From positions 50,382 through 114,381 of the forward strand of contig JAFTYU010000003.1 of NCBI GenBank assembly GCA_017461235.1: a stretch of DNA of 64,000 bases, read 5' to 3'. The stretch comes from Clostridia bacterium (GTDB lineage: Bacteria; Bacillota; Clostridia; Oscillospirales; Acutalibacteraceae). The notes under the pieces are model-generated. The model had not been told where the DNA came from, searched no databases, and saw nothing but the letters and a program-made list of their open reading frames with translations. Below are positions 36,305-45,177 of this stretch, in pieces; positions within the stretch are counted from its first letter, which is position 1; every line of letters starts with the position of its first letter. The translations under genes and the position numbers were made by a program.

Positions 36305-36565
36305 TCAGTTTAATTCCTTGAGCATTTCATCATACACGCTGTCGGGAATTTTAGTGTCAAGAGCGCGCTCAATTCTTTTGCCTTTTCTCGCTTTATCAAA
36401 ACAAGCTTTATCGGGGCAAATATATGCGCCTCTGCCCGACTTTTTGCCGGTCAAGTCAAGACTTATTTCGCCTTCGGGACTTTTAACCGCGCGTATCAGC
36501 TCTCTCTTAGGTTTCATTTCATTGCAACCCAGACATTTTCTCATAGGTATTTTTCTCTCTGCCAT
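36305..36565 (-). CDS. ylxR: YlxR family RNA-binding protein (DUF448, RnpM)
   Basis: An 86-residue basic protein with the family signature RKCLGCNEMKPKRELIR and KKSGRGAYICPDKACFDKA. In Bacillus, YlxR is a nucleoid/RNase P-associated regulator, reported as RnpM. It starts 7 bases after nusA with GTGAGG upstream and is followed after 17 bases by ylxQ. Confidence 0.92.
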   Translation of the reverse strand: MAERKIPMRKCLGCNEMKPKRELIRAVKSPEGEISLDLTGKKSGRGAYICPDKACFDKARKGKRIERALDTKIPDSVYDEMLKELN

Positions 36566-36572
36566 AACGACC

Positions 36573-37661
36573 TCACGAATTCTGAGGAATATAGAAACCG
36601 CTCTCAGGTTTAATATCTATCTTCCATCCTGTAAGTCTTGCAGCAAGACGGGCGTTCTGACCTTTGTTACCGATAGCAAGTGAAAGCTGTGTATCGGGAA
36701 CAGTTACGTGGCAGGCATTTTCTTTCTCTTCGTCAATTTCAACAAGAAGAACATCTGCCGGTGCCAGAGCCGCAGCAATGAATTTTGCAGGGTCTTCATC
36801 GTAAACAACGATATCGATTTTTTCGCCACCCAATGATTCAACGATTGTGCCGACTCTTGTTCCTTTAGGACCGATGCAAGCACCGATGGGGTCAACATTT
36901 TCATCCTTTGAGCAAACTGCAATTTTTGTTCTTGAGCCTGCTTCACGGGCAACCGATTTAATTTCAACAATACCGTCATAGATTTCGGGAACCTCTGTTT
37001 CAAAAAGTCTCTTTACAAGACCTGAATGAGTTCTTGAAATCATAGCCTTCGGTCCCTTGGGTGTATCTTTAACACCTTCGATATAAACCTTAACAAGCTG
37101 ACCCTCTTTAAGAACCTCATCGGGAAGCTGTCTTGATTTAGGAAGAACAACCACCGCTTTGCCGATTTCAAGTGTTGCATTGCCGGTCTGGGGATCAACA
37201 CTCTGAACCTTACCTGTAACAAGCTCCTTTTGTTTTGACTCAAACTCTCTGAGCATAAGACCTCTTTCGGCATCGTGGATATCGCCGCGGATAACGTTCT
37301 TTGCTGTTGTGGCTGCTATTCTTCCGAACTGTTTTGTCTCAAGGGGAATCTCAACAATATCACCGATAAGAGCTTTTTTGTTGTATTTTTTTGCTTCTTC
37401 GGGAAGAATCTCTGTAAATTCGTTTTCAACAGCTTCAACAACTGTTTTTCTGAGATATACTCTCAATTCGTCTTTTTCAGGATTGCAGTCAACAAAAACT
37501 ACATCTTCGCCGCCGTATTCTTTTCTGACAGAAGTAATAATTGCTGCACATACTTTTTCAAGAAGGTAATCACCGGGAATACCTCTCTCCTGTTCAAGCA
37601 ATCTGATTGCTTCAAAAAATTCTTTGTTCTGGGTAGTGGGCTTAGCCGCTTTTCTTGCCAT
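36573..37661 (-). CDS. nusA: Transcription termination/antitermination factor NusA
   Basis: A 362-residue RNA polymerase-binding factor with N-terminal domain (EFFEAIRLLEQERGIP), S1 domain (VTGKVQSVDPQTGNATLEIGK) and two KH domains (DPIGACIGPKGTRV and LSLAIGNKGQNARLAARLTGW). The C-terminal acidic repeats of enterobacterial NusA are absent, as is normal in Firmicutes. Two ATG codons compete: 37673 touches its AAAGGA site, while 37661 is 12 bases away; I use 37661. A 190-base gap containing a hairpin repeat separates it from rimP. Confidence 0.95.
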   Translation of the reverse strand: MARKAAKPTTQNKEFFEAIRLLEQERGIPGDYLLEKVCAAIITSVRKEYGGEDVVFVDCNPEKDELRVYLRKTVVEAVENEFTEILPEEAKKYNKKALIGDIVEIPLETKQFGRIAATTAKNVIRGDIHDAERGLMLREFESKQKELVTGKVQSVDPQTGNATLEIGKAVVVLPKSRQLPDEVLKEGQLVKVYIEGVKDTPKGPKAMISRTHSGLVKRLFETEVPEIYDGIVEIKSVAREAGSRTKIAVCSKDENVDPIGACIGPKGTRVGTIVESLGGEKIDIVVYDEDPAKFIAAALAPADVLLVEIDEEKENACHVTVPDTQLSLAIGNKGQNARLAARLTGWKIDIKPESGFYIPQNS

Positions 37662-37762
37662 TTTTCTTACCATTCCTTTCGATATATAGATATTAATTTT
37701 AAACTGTTTAAAAACTATATGTAAAATAAACTTCGTCGGAATTTACATACAGTTAAAATGAT

Positions 37763-37840
37763 CGGGATGACTGACGCCGATTTAATGAACACAAGCGTAC
37801 AAATGATACATCAAGTGAGTTAAAGCAAGTCAGCCGCCCG
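37763..37840. repeat. Interspersed hairpin repeat, copy 1 (between rimP and nusA)
   Basis: About 70 bases that can fold into a long imperfect hairpin: CGGG (37763-37766) with CCCG (37837-37840), CTGAC (37771-37775) with GTCAG (37829-37833), and TTTAA (37781-37785) with TTAAA (37820-37824). The middle (37776-37830) is about 80 percent identical to 48732-48786. It begins 12 bases downstream of the rimP stop and lies inside the operon, so it is transcribed. Confidence 0.7.
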
Positions 37841-37851
37841 TGATTTGCATT

Positions 37852-38319
37852 TTAAAAAGAGAAGTCGTCAAGCTTTATCCAAGCTATTTCCTTTTTCTCG
37901 GCAGTCATTGTGTTTTCTTCATCAAATGCGATTGTAACATCGCCTTTTTCGGAATAATCAACAAGCACGCCTTTAAATTCTCTTTTTCCTTCCCAAGGTC
38001 TTATGAGTTTGAGAATAACTTTTTCGCCCATTGCATAATCAAAATGGAAGGGACGTGTGAGCTTTCTTTCAATACCGGGAGAAGAAACCTGAAGATTATA
38101 CTGACGGTCAATAGGGTCTGCCTCATCAAGGGGACCGTCAAGAGCATGGCTCATATTAACGCAATCGTCAATGCCGACGCCATCTTCTTTATCAATAAAA
38201 ATTTTAAGGTAGTAGTTTGCCCCTTCTTTTTCAAAGCAAACATCCCAAAGGATAAGCCCTAATTCTTCAGCAATAGGCTCGGCTATATCCCATACAAGTG
38301 AAACTGTGTTTTTAGCCAA
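37852..38319 (-). CDS. rimP: Ribosome maturation factor RimP
   Basis: A 155-residue factor for 30S subunit assembly. The N-terminal domain (VWDIAEPIAEELGLILWDVCFEKEGANYYLKIFID) and the C-terminal SH3-like part (RPFHFDYAMGEKVILKL, EFKGVLVDY) are clear. The start is TTG with GAGGTG upstream. It is the first gene of the operon that runs through nusA, infB and rbfA to rpe. Confidence 0.94.
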   Translation of the reverse strand: MAKNTVSLVWDIAEPIAEELGLILWDVCFEKEGANYYLKIFIDKEDGVGIDDCVNMSHALDGPLDEADPIDRQYNLQVSSPGIERKLTRPFHFDYAMGEKVILKLIRPWEGKREFKGVLVDYSEKGDVTIAFDEENTMTAEKKEIAWIKLDDFSF

Positions 38320-38383
38320 ATCAGCACCTCTTTTTTCATTATACTTATCGGATGAACTTATTATTGGTTTTTAAATAATAAAT

Positions 38384-38405
38384 ATGAGAGCAGGCTGGCC
38401 TGCTC
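38384..38405 (-). promoter_or_regulatory. Leader hairpin of the rimP-nusA-infB operon
   Basis: GAGAGCAGGC-TG-GCCTGCTCTC is a perfect 10-base inverted repeat located between the operon promoter and rimP, so it is in the 5' untranslated region of about 108 bases. On the minus strand it is followed by an A/U-rich stretch and a weaker TTATTATT/AATAATAA stem. It could be an attenuator for NusA autoregulation or an mRNA-stabilising hairpin. Confidence 0.5.
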
Positions 38406-38433
38406 TCACTCGTGTTTGTATTCGTACAATGGG

Positions 38434-38462
38434 AATATATCATATATTTTCGGTTTTTTCAA
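38434..38462 (-). promoter_or_regulatory. Promoter of the rimP-nusA-infB operon
   Basis: On the minus strand TTGAAA (38457-38462) and TATATT (38434-38439) have a 17-base spacer. Transcription would start near 38427. Confidence 0.65.
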
Positions 38463-38490
38463 GTGTTTTTTGCAAAACTTGCCTTAATAA

Positions 38491-38519
38491 TTGTATTTAT
38501 TTTTACTTTATGATATATT
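38491..38519 (+). promoter_or_regulatory. Promoter of the FAD-dependent oxidoreductase gene
   Basis: TTGTAT (38491-38496), 17 bases, TATATT (38514-38519). It is divergent from the rimP operon promoter, 29 bases away. Confidence 0.55.
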
Positions 38520-38586
38520 TTTTATATAAATAACCATAATAGATATTGTTTTGACTTTTAAATTTTCAACGGAGGGAATATTTTTT

Positions 38587-39921
38587 ATGTCAAAAATAAT
38601 TGTAGCCGGTGCAGGTCACGGCGGTTTGGTTGCGGCAATTAAACTCGCAAAAGCCGGTCACGAAGTTCTTGTTTTTGAAAAGAGAAAAAAAGACGAAACA
38701 GGCTATCCCCAGAGTGATACTATTGAAAAAAGTGCCTTTGCTTACGCTGATATACCCATACCCGAGAATTGCAAAACCGTAAGAAACACCATCACCTTTA
38801 TTCCTATGGAAAAAGACGTTTCTTCGTTTACTGTTCCGCCCGGAGAAGATGATTCTGTTTTTATTGACCGCAAAGTGCTTATCAATCACCTTATTAATCT
38901 TGCTGCAGAAGCAGGCGCACAGATTTTTTTCGAAACAGAAATCGTAGCACCTATAATGCTGGGGAACCGCGTTTGCGGTGTTAAAACCGCTCAACAGGCT
39001 TTTTATGCCGACCTTGTTATTGATGCCTGCGGTGTATATTCTCCCGTAAGATGTAATCTTCCCGATTACATGTGCGTTAACAGAGAAATTAAAAAATATG
39101 ATGTTTTAAGCTCATACAGGGCGTATTTCAACAGAATACCGAACGTGCCTTTGCCGGAAACCACATACAACGTTTATCTGCGTGACAGCGGCACGGTAGG
39201 CTTCACCTGGCTTGTCACGGAAGAAGACAGGGTTGACTTGCTCGTTGCAAGATTCCGCAAGCCCGAAAACGAAGACATTCTGAAAATTATGCAGACTATG
39301 CATGAAGAAAACGCACATATGGGCACGGAGCTCATTTACGGCGGATGTCACGCAACCATTCCTATATGTCAACCCCTTGCCGTACTGGTTGCCGACGGTT
39401 ACGCCGCAGTAGGTGACAGTGCATTTATGACCTACTCTATCAAGGGCTCGGGTATTGCCTACTGCCTCAGGGCAGGAACGATGCTTGCCGAATGTGTTAT
39501 AAATGACACTCAGGGCTTTTATAACGCCGAAAAGCTGTGGGCATACCAACGCAGATTTTATAAAGAAATCGGTTTTTCTGCCTGCAGAATTGCCATAATA
39601 AAAAACATCCTGCCCTACGTGAGTGCAGAGCAGGCAAATGAGCTTATTAAACAGAACATTATTTCCACCGAAGAAATATCAAAGCTTATGGCAGAAAAAT
39701 TTGATGCAGTCCTGAACGCCAAGGGAATGGCTGCTTTAAAAGAAAAGGTTAAGCTTGTCAAGGACAACACCTTGCTTAAAGGCATAATCGCAAACCTTGC
39801 GGTGTGGTTAGGTAAATTTGCCGTCACAGAAACTGCCTTTCCGGCAAAATACTCCTTGCAGGATGTTCGCAAATGGAGCACAAAATACAACGAGTTTTTT
39901 GATTCGATACGAGCAAAGTAA
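38587..39921 (+). CDS. FAD-dependent oxidoreductase (geranylgeranyl reductase/monooxygenase-like)
   Basis: A 444-residue flavoprotein. The N-terminal dinucleotide-binding motif is VAGAGHGGLVAAIKLAKAGHEVLVFEK, and the second FAD motif is GYAAVGDSAFMTYSIKGSGIAYCLRAG. A ViDACG motif lies in between. This layout is that of p-hydroxybenzoate hydroxylase-fold enzymes such as geranylgeranyl reductases and related prenyl-lipid or aromatic-ring enzymes. The substrate cannot be deduced. Start ATG 38587 follows GGAGGG. Transcribed alone, ending at a terminator. Confidence 0.8.
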   Translation: MSKIIVAGAGHGGLVAAIKLAKAGHEVLVFEKRKKDETGYPQSDTIEKSAFAYADIPIPENCKTVRNTITFIPMEKDVSSFTVPPGEDDSVFIDRKVLINHLINLAAEAGAQIFFETEIVAPIMLGNRVCGVKTAQQAFYADLVIDACGVYSPVRCNLPDYMCVNREIKKYDVLSSYRAYFNRIPNVPLPETTYNVYLRDSGTVGFTWLVTEEDRVDLLVARFRKPENEDILKIMQTMHEENAHMGTELIYGGCHATIPICQPLAVLVADGYAAVGDSAFMTYSIKGSGIAYCLRAGTMLAECVINDTQGFYNAEKLWAYQRRFYKEIGFSACRIAIIKNILPYVSAEQANELIKQNIISTEEISKLMAEKFDAVLNAKGMAALKEKVKLVKDNTLLKGIIANLAVWLGKFAVTETAFPAKYSLQDVRKWSTKYNEFFDSIRAK

Positions 39922-39930
39922 ATCCGATAA

Positions 39931-40017
39931 CTTAAATTTTACGGAGTATCCACAGATTACATTCTGAATCTCACCAACAACCCTCAAAAATCCCCGAAAT
40001 TAAATGAAAACAGATGA
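39931..40017 (+). pseudogene. C-terminal remnant of an XRE-family regulator
   Basis: The plus-strand reading from 39931 gives LKFYGVSTDYILNLTNNPQ, then KSPKLNENR and stop. This matches the end of the HTH proteins at 22814 (DYILNLTDNP) and 48029 (CKFYNVSADYILGFTD). The frame is closed immediately upstream by TAA at 39928-39930 and no start, ribosome binding site or helix-turn-helix part is left. The end of the remnant is now part of a terminator hairpin. Confidence 0.7.
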
Positions 40018-40045
40018 ACCGACACAAGGACGATTCATCTGTTTT
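40007..40045. terminator. Bidirectional terminator
   Basis: AAAACAGATGAA (40007-40018) pairs with 40034-40045 across a 15-base loop and is followed by GTTTTTTC on the plus strand. It separates the flavoprotein gene from the convergent small membrane protein gene. Confidence 0.75.
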
Positions 40046-40052
40046 GTTTTTT

Positions 40053-40355
40053 CTAAAAAATCCCTTTATTATATTTAAATTGACCGTACAGTATCAAAAT
40101 AAGACCTATAACCAAACCTACAATAACGGGCACGGGCGGAAAAGATTCTTTCAGCAAAGAAATTACTCCGTCCACCACAATACCTATACCCATAACCAAA
40201 CATCCCGAACCTACTGTTCTACCATAGGGTTTTCGGTTTTCATCGGTGATACGAGCACGGTTATAGCTATGTATAACTTCAATATGACCAGTTGCAATAA
40301 CAATGCCCAAAATACCAATAACAAGACCCAAGAAAATCACAACATAATTCTCCAT
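40053..40355 (-). CDS. Small two-helix membrane protein (DUF3784-like)
   Basis: A 100-residue protein with hydrophobic segments at about 4-22 and 52-90 (the latter probably two helices) and a polar middle containing YNRARITDENRKPYGRTVG. No catalytic motif. The family label is tentative. I start it at ATG 40355, with AAAGGAG upstream; the promoter at 40375-40403 lies inside the 30-residue upstream extension and rules that extension out. Confidence 0.7.
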   Translation of the reverse strand: MENYVVIFLGLVIGILGIVIATGHIEVIHSYNRARITDENRKPYGRTVGSGCLVMGIGIVVDGVISLLKESFPPVPVIVGLVIGLILILYGQFKYNKGIF

Positions 40356-40374
40356 ACAATCATCTCCTTTAATA

Positions 40375-40403
40375 ATTATACCTGAAGCTGCTCTGTTTTT
40401 CAA
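40375..40403 (-). promoter_or_regulatory. Promoter of the small membrane protein gene
   Basis: On the minus strand TTGAAA (40398-40403), 17 bases, TATAAT (40375-40380): near-consensus. Confidence 0.7.
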
Positions 40404-40519
40404 TACACAACCCACCGGAAGTACCTGAACCCTTGTGTTTTTCATTAAGCTTATGATTTTTATATTATCACATCACTTATCAATACATAAGTTAACCGAG
40501 TCAAAGTTCCACTATCAAA

Positions 40520-40548
40520 TTGACTTTCTCTTAATGGGTTATTATAAT
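40520..40548 (+). promoter_or_regulatory. Promoter of the two-gene envelope operon
   Basis: TTGACT (40520-40525), 17 bases, TATAAT (40543-40548), 32 bases upstream of the first ATG. Confidence 0.75.
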
Positions 40549-40580
40549 TGACTTAAGAAAGAAAGTGGTGGGGTATTATT

Positions 40581-41120
40581 ATGAAAACAAAAATTAAAAT
40601 AATTATTCCGATTGCCGTAGCATTATTCGTTGTTTGTACCGTTACGGTAATTTGTATATCGGCATTATCCTTTTCGCAGAAAAGCGTTTCAGACATTGTC
40701 GGCAAAGAGCTTGAACTGAAAAAAGCCGCAGAGTATTGCTACAGTCCGGATGAATTAAATGCTTCCGATGATATCAGCGGAGCATATCTGAATTCAGCCA
40801 CAATCACAGTATTAAGTGTAGATCCGGAAGAAAATACTGCTGTTGTGAGCGTCTGTTCTCCGCCCATAGGCAAAATTCTTACAAGCTACATGGCTTATGA
40901 GAACAATCCCCGTGATTTTGACAGCAAGACTCTTTCATCAGCAATAAAGGATTTTCCTGACAGTGACAAGATAACAACAACTTTAACATGTCCTGTAATT
41001 ATTACTGAGGACGGAGAAAAGCTAATTGTAACAGATGAATTATATACAGCCATATTCCCTGAAATTAACGAATTTTACAAAGAAATCTTAACCCGTTCAG
41101 TAACAAAGGAGAGTGACTAA
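40581..41120 (+). CDS. Membrane-anchored extracytoplasmic protein of unknown function
   Basis: A 179-residue protein with a single N-terminal hydrophobic segment (about 7-30) and an exported domain of about 145 residues rich in Asp, Ser and Thr. Segment SATITVLSVDPEENTAVVSV suggests a beta-sandwich. No family is recognised. It is preceded by GGTGGGG and followed after 2 bases by a secreted WG-repeat protein, so the two are translationally coupled and probably act together outside the membrane. Confidence 0.65.
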   Translation: MKTKIKIIIPIAVALFVVCTVTVICISALSFSQKSVSDIVGKELELKKAAEYCYSPDELNASDDISGAYLNSATITVLSVDPEENTAVVSVCSPPIGKILTSYMAYENNPRDFDSKTLSSAIKDFPDSDKITTTLTCPVIITEDGEKLIVTDELYTAIFPEINEFYKEILTRSVTKESD

Positions 41121-41122
41121 AA

Positions 41123-43606
41123 ATGAAAAAGCTTGTCAGCGTAATTCTTTGCACTTTGATTGTGCTCAATATTTTCTCTTTTGTTGCTCTGGCTGAAACA
41201 ACAGATGTGTACAAAACGTCTGTTGTCGTTAAAAGCTCCTGTGACGGATTTAAAAAACGCACCATATATTTTTACAATGACATATGTTATATGAATATTG
41301 CGGATATCTGCCAACTGACTCGTTCCGAGTACACGCTGAATAATAGCATTCTGTCAATCACTCACGGTTCACGAAAAATTACTGTTAACCTAAACAAAAA
41401 AACAATGACAGAAGGTACTATGATATATACTGTCAAGTGCCACAGCAATAAAAACGGTGTCATCTTATTACAGGCATATCCCGTGCTTACATATTTAGGC
41501 GCAACATTAGGTATAGATAACGGCTCTCTGGTTGTAGATATGCCTCTTGTGACACTATGGGAAGCAGTTGAACGCACCGGTAATGAAAATTATGTTGATC
41601 TTACCTGCTTTGGTGATAAAGATGACCAATACAACCGTCTTTTCTGGGATAATCTTCTTTTTGCCCTGACAGGTAATTTGGGTATGTATTTCGGTAACGC
41701 TCTGCAGGTTCAGGCAATGTGCACAGCCATTAGCGTTGACCCGTTATGCTATACCGCAGGATTTAATGAAAAGCTGAAACTTGATAAAAACTGTGTATCA
41801 ATCCTTAACGATATCGAAGCTTCTGAAGATGTTTCGGGAAATATCTTAAATCTTTCTTCAAAAAGCTCGCTGACTATTTGCAACACCATACTTGATTATA
41901 TTAAAGGTGCAACGGTTGCACAGGATTTTCTTAACGAGTATATAGATACCGGCAGTTCTGTTCTTGAAGGGTATGATTACGCCATTCAATTCTATTCAAA
42001 CTTTTCTCAGAACAAAAAAAATGCTGTTGATTCAACAGAAATGCTGACAGCACTTTCTGATTGGACAACAGATGAATGCACGGTTAAAGAAACAGTATCA
42101 GACGCAGTTTACAAGCTCAACAAGGACAATGCCATTCACACCGCAATCAACGAGACTTTTCTGAATAACATTCCTTCGGCACTGCTTCAGCTTGCCGCTA
42201 CGGCAACAGGCGTTGAAGAATATTACGAATTAATTTCCAAATCATTGGATGTAGGGGTCTGGGTTCACAAACAGCTCTATGGCGAACACAATCAGGTGGA
42301 TTATGCAGAAAAAGAGATAGCAACAATGTACTTGCTTTGTCTCAAGCAAGACATATTACATGCTCTTGAAAATTTAGGCGGAACAATTACAGACGAAAAT
42401 TATAATAATGAAAAGCACCTGGAAGATTATCGTTTGCTTAACCTTTTCTATTACAAAACACTCATAGCGTCAAATAATGCTTACATAGAGCTAATCAAAA
42501 CCTCCGATAACGGTAATGTCGATTCCGTGATTTCGCAAATTGAGAAAAACACTCAATTATTCGCACAAAAATTATTTCTTCTGCAAAATGCCACTGTAAA
42601 GGCTTTTCCGAAGTTCAAGTCCATAAGTAAATCCAATCTGTGGGACAACAAAAACCATCTCGGATTAAAAACAGAAAAGGTTGAAGGCGGAATAGCTGCT
42701 CTTAAAAATGTTCAGGCTGTTTTGATCAAGAGCAACATACCTGCAGATACAATTCAATTTTATCATTGCGATAATGCAGCGTTTGAATATGATTGTGCCA
42801 TTGTATGCAAGAACGGCAAATACGGAACAATTGACTTTAATGGCAGCATCTTATGCAAGCCTCAATTTCCCACTATGTATTACAGTGAGACAATGGCATT
42901 CCAAAGAGACTATAAAATTATGTTCTACGAGCCCATAAACGGCGAACATATTGTCGACAAAGACGGCAGCGTTTACTATAGTGACAGAGGCGGTTGGGGT
43001 TATGATATGGACCCCATACCGTATATATACAACGATGAGCTCATCTTTTTTGATATGTTCTCGGGAATTGTTGAAGACACCGAATCCATCAAAAGCACAC
43101 TGATAAACCGTGTGGTCTGGGATGATATCCTTCCCGTACAGAAAATGACCGGTTATTCTGAAACCCGTTCAGGCTATACAGGCTTCGCAGAACCTATTCT
43201 TGAGTCTGACAAATATGCCTTTTATGACAGAAACAAAGGTAAATTAATCACCGACTATATGTTTGATGACTACGATGATGTTATAGGCTTCAATGAAGGT
43301 ATCCTTGCGGTAGAGTCCAATGGTAAATGGGGCTTTATGAAGGATACAGGTGAAATGATTACCGATTTCCGATATTCTCCCACAAGGGTATCCGATTACG
43401 GATATTATACCGACCCGGACGAAGAAGAAATAAACACCTGTGTCAATGGTTATATTGCTGTACAGGAAAACGGCAAATGGGGACTGCTCGACTCCAATGG
43501 TGAAACTGTAATTCCCCCTAAATATGAAAACATTTCACAAGTTCATAGTTCGGGCACTTTCTTTGCAGAAACTGATGGCGTATGGTCATTATATAAATTA
43601 TTATAA
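41123..43606 (+). CDS. Secreted protein with stalk-like N-domain and C-terminal WG repeats
   Basis: An 827-residue exported protein. A signal peptide (1-24, ALA-E) is followed by a region like the copper amine oxidase N-terminal (stalk) domain (about 35-145: YNDICYMNIADICQ, LTYLGATLGI). A long helical middle part (about 150-520) has no recognised family. WG/KWG-type beta repeats follow (about 555-827), e.g. GKYGTIDFNGSIL, NGKWGFMKDTGEMI and NGKWGLLDSNGETVIPPKYENI. WG repeats usually mediate binding. It forms an operon with the upstream anchored protein. Function unknown. Confidence 0.75.
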   Translation: MKKLVSVILCTLIVLNIFSFVALAETTDVYKTSVVVKSSCDGFKKRTIYFYNDICYMNIADICQLTRSEYTLNNSILSITHGSRKITVNLNKKTMTEGTMIYTVKCHSNKNGVILLQAYPVLTYLGATLGIDNGSLVVDMPLVTLWEAVERTGNENYVDLTCFGDKDDQYNRLFWDNLLFALTGNLGMYFGNALQVQAMCTAISVDPLCYTAGFNEKLKLDKNCVSILNDIEASEDVSGNILNLSSKSSLTICNTILDYIKGATVAQDFLNEYIDTGSSVLEGYDYAIQFYSNFSQNKKNAVDSTEMLTALSDWTTDECTVKETVSDAVYKLNKDNAIHTAINETFLNNIPSALLQLAATATGVEEYYELISKSLDVGVWVHKQLYGEHNQVDYAEKEIATMYLLCLKQDILHALENLGGTITDENYNNEKHLEDYRLLNLFYYKTLIASNNAYIELIKTSDNGNVDSVISQIEKNTQLFAQKLFLLQNATVKAFPKFKSISKSNLWDNKNHLGLKTEKVEGGIAALKNVQAVLIKSNIPADTIQFYHCDNAAFEYDCAIVCKNGKYGTIDFNGSILCKPQFPTMYYSETMAFQRDYKIMFYEPINGEHIVDKDGSVYYSDRGGWGYDMDPIPYIYNDELIFFDMFSGIVEDTESIKSTLINRVVWDDILPVQKMTGYSETRSGYTGFAEPILESDKYAFYDRNKGKLITDYMFDDYDDVIGFNEGILAVESNGKWGFMKDTGEMITDFRYSPTRVSDYGYYTDPDEEEINTCVNGYIAVQENGKWGLLDSNGETVIPPKYENISQVHSSGTFFAETDGVWSLYKLL

Positions 43607-43672
43607 ATTGCGGGTATGTAAAAAAAGCGCAGACCGCATAAAATAATACAAGTCAAGGGATTCCTTAATAAA

Positions 43673-43717
43673 TAAACTGCCCCGGCTTGTGCTGTCCGCA
43701 CAAGCTGAGGCAGTTTA
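43673..43717. terminator. Bidirectional terminator with nested stems
   Basis: Outer stem TAAACTGCC (43673-43681) with 43709-43717 and inner stem CTTGTGC (43686-43692) with GCACAAG (43698-43704), then a run of T on the plus strand. It separates the WG-repeat gene from convergent glyS. Confidence 0.8.
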
Positions 43718-43749
43718 TTTTTTTACAGTCCCGTTTTATTTGTTTTTTA

Positions 43750-45132
43750 TCAGAAAGCAATTTTTTCTTCGATGTATTTTTCAAGCTCCGCGATGGGAAG
43801 ACGAACCTGTTCCATTGTATCTCTGTCACGGACTGTTACGCAACCGTCTTCAACACTCTCAAAGTCATATGTGATACAGAAGGGTGTACCGATTTCGTCC
43901 TGACGGCGATATCTTTTACCGATTGAGCCTGCATCGTCATATTCAACATTGAATTTTTTTGAAAGGGCTGTGAAAACTTCAGTTGCCTGTTCGTTAAGCT
44001 TCTTTGAAAGAGGAAGAACTGCACATTTGAAGGGTGCAAGTGTAGGATGAAGACGAAGAACAACACGTGTATCATTCTTTTCTGCATCAACGACTTCTTC
44101 ATCGTAAGCTTCTGTGAGAATTGTAAGGAAAAGTCTTTCAACACCGAGAGAAGGCTCAACAACATAAGGAATATATCTCTCGTTTGTTTCGGGATCAAAG
44201 TAGTCGAGACTCTTGCCCGATGTGTTGATGTGCTGTGTAAGGTCGTAGTCTGTTCTGTCGGCAACGCCCCAGAGCTCGCCCCAGCCGAAGGGGAAAAGAT
44301 ATTCAAAGTCTGTTGTTGCCTTTGAGTAAAAGCAAAGCTCTTCGGGGTCATGGTCACGAAGACGAAGGTTTTCTTCTTTAATGCCCAAAGAATAGAGCCA
44401 GTCACGGCAGAATGCGCGCCAATACTCAAACCATTCAAGGTCTGTACCGGGTTTGCAGAAGAACTCAAGCTCCATCTGTTCAAACTCTCTTACGCGGAAA
44501 ATAAAGTTACCGGGAGTAATCTCATTACGGAATGATTTACCGATCTGGGCAACACCGAAGGGAACTTTTTTTCTTGTTGTACGCTGAATATTTGCAAAGT
44601 TCACGAAAATACCCTGTGCAGTTTCAGGACGAAGATAGAGTTCGTTTTTGCTGTCTTCCGTAACACCCTGAAATGTTTTAAACATAAGGTTAAACTGACG
44701 GATATCGGTAAAATTATGTTTACCGCATTGGGGACAAGCGATTGCTTTTTCCTTGATATATTCCATCATCTGTTCATTTGACCAGCCTGCAACATTAGTG
44801 CCGTCAAAATCTTCAATAAGGTTATCCGCTCTGTGACGTGTTTTACATTCGCGGCAATCCATAAGGGGATCGGAGAAACCGCCAAGATGACCCGATGCAA
44901 CCCATGTCTGGGGATTCATTAGAATTGCACTGTCAAGACCTACGTTATAGGGATTTTCCTGAATAAATTTTTTACGCCATGCGTTTTTGATATTGTTTTT
45001 GAGCTCAACGCCAAGAGGACCGTAATCCCAGGTGTTTGCAAGACCGCCGTAAATTTCACTGCCTGCATACACAAAACCTCTGCCCTTGCAAAGAGCAACG
45101 AGTTTTTCCATAGATTTTTCCGTATTCTTCAT
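43750..45132 (-). CDS. glyS: Glycyl-tRNA synthetase, single-chain (alpha2) type
   Basis: A 460-residue class II synthetase that charges tRNA-Gly with glycine, of the dimeric single-chain kind rather than the bacterial alpha2beta2 kind. [23 protein letters not shown] opens the protein; cysteine pairs CRECKTRH and CPQCGKH indicate zinc binding; [12 protein letters not shown] and [25 protein letters not shown] are class II core motifs. The C-terminal anticodon-binding domain starts near residue 355. Start ATG 45132 has AAAGGA upstream. The promoter at 45178-45206 excludes a 28-residue longer form. No T-box fits into the roughly 40-base leader. Confidence 0.95.
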   Translation of the reverse strand: MKNTEKSMEKLVALCKGRGFVYAGSEIYGGLANTWDYGPLGVELKNNIKNAWRKKFIQENPYNVGLDSAILMNPQTWVASGHLGGFSDPLMDCRECKTRHRADNLIEDFDGTNVAGWSNEQMMEYIKEKAIACPQCGKHNFTDIRQFNLMFKTFQGVTEDSKNELYLRPETAQGIFVNFANIQRTTRKKVPFGVAQIGKSFRNEITPGNFIFRVREFEQMELEFFCKPGTDLEWFEYWRAFCRDWLYSLGIKEENLRLRDHDPEELCFYSKATTDFEYLFPFGWGELWGVADRTDYDLTQHINTSGKSLDYFDPETNERYIPYVVEPSLGVERLFLTILTEAYDEEVVDAEKNDTRVVLRLHPTLAPFKCAVLPLSKKLNEQATEVFTALSKKFNVEYDDAGSIGKRYRRQDEIGTPFCITYDFESVEDGCVTVRDRDTMEQVRLPIAELEKYIEEKIAF

Positions 45133-45177
45133 ATCTGTCTTCCTTTCAGGTGAAGGTTCTTTAAATATCAAGGGTAA

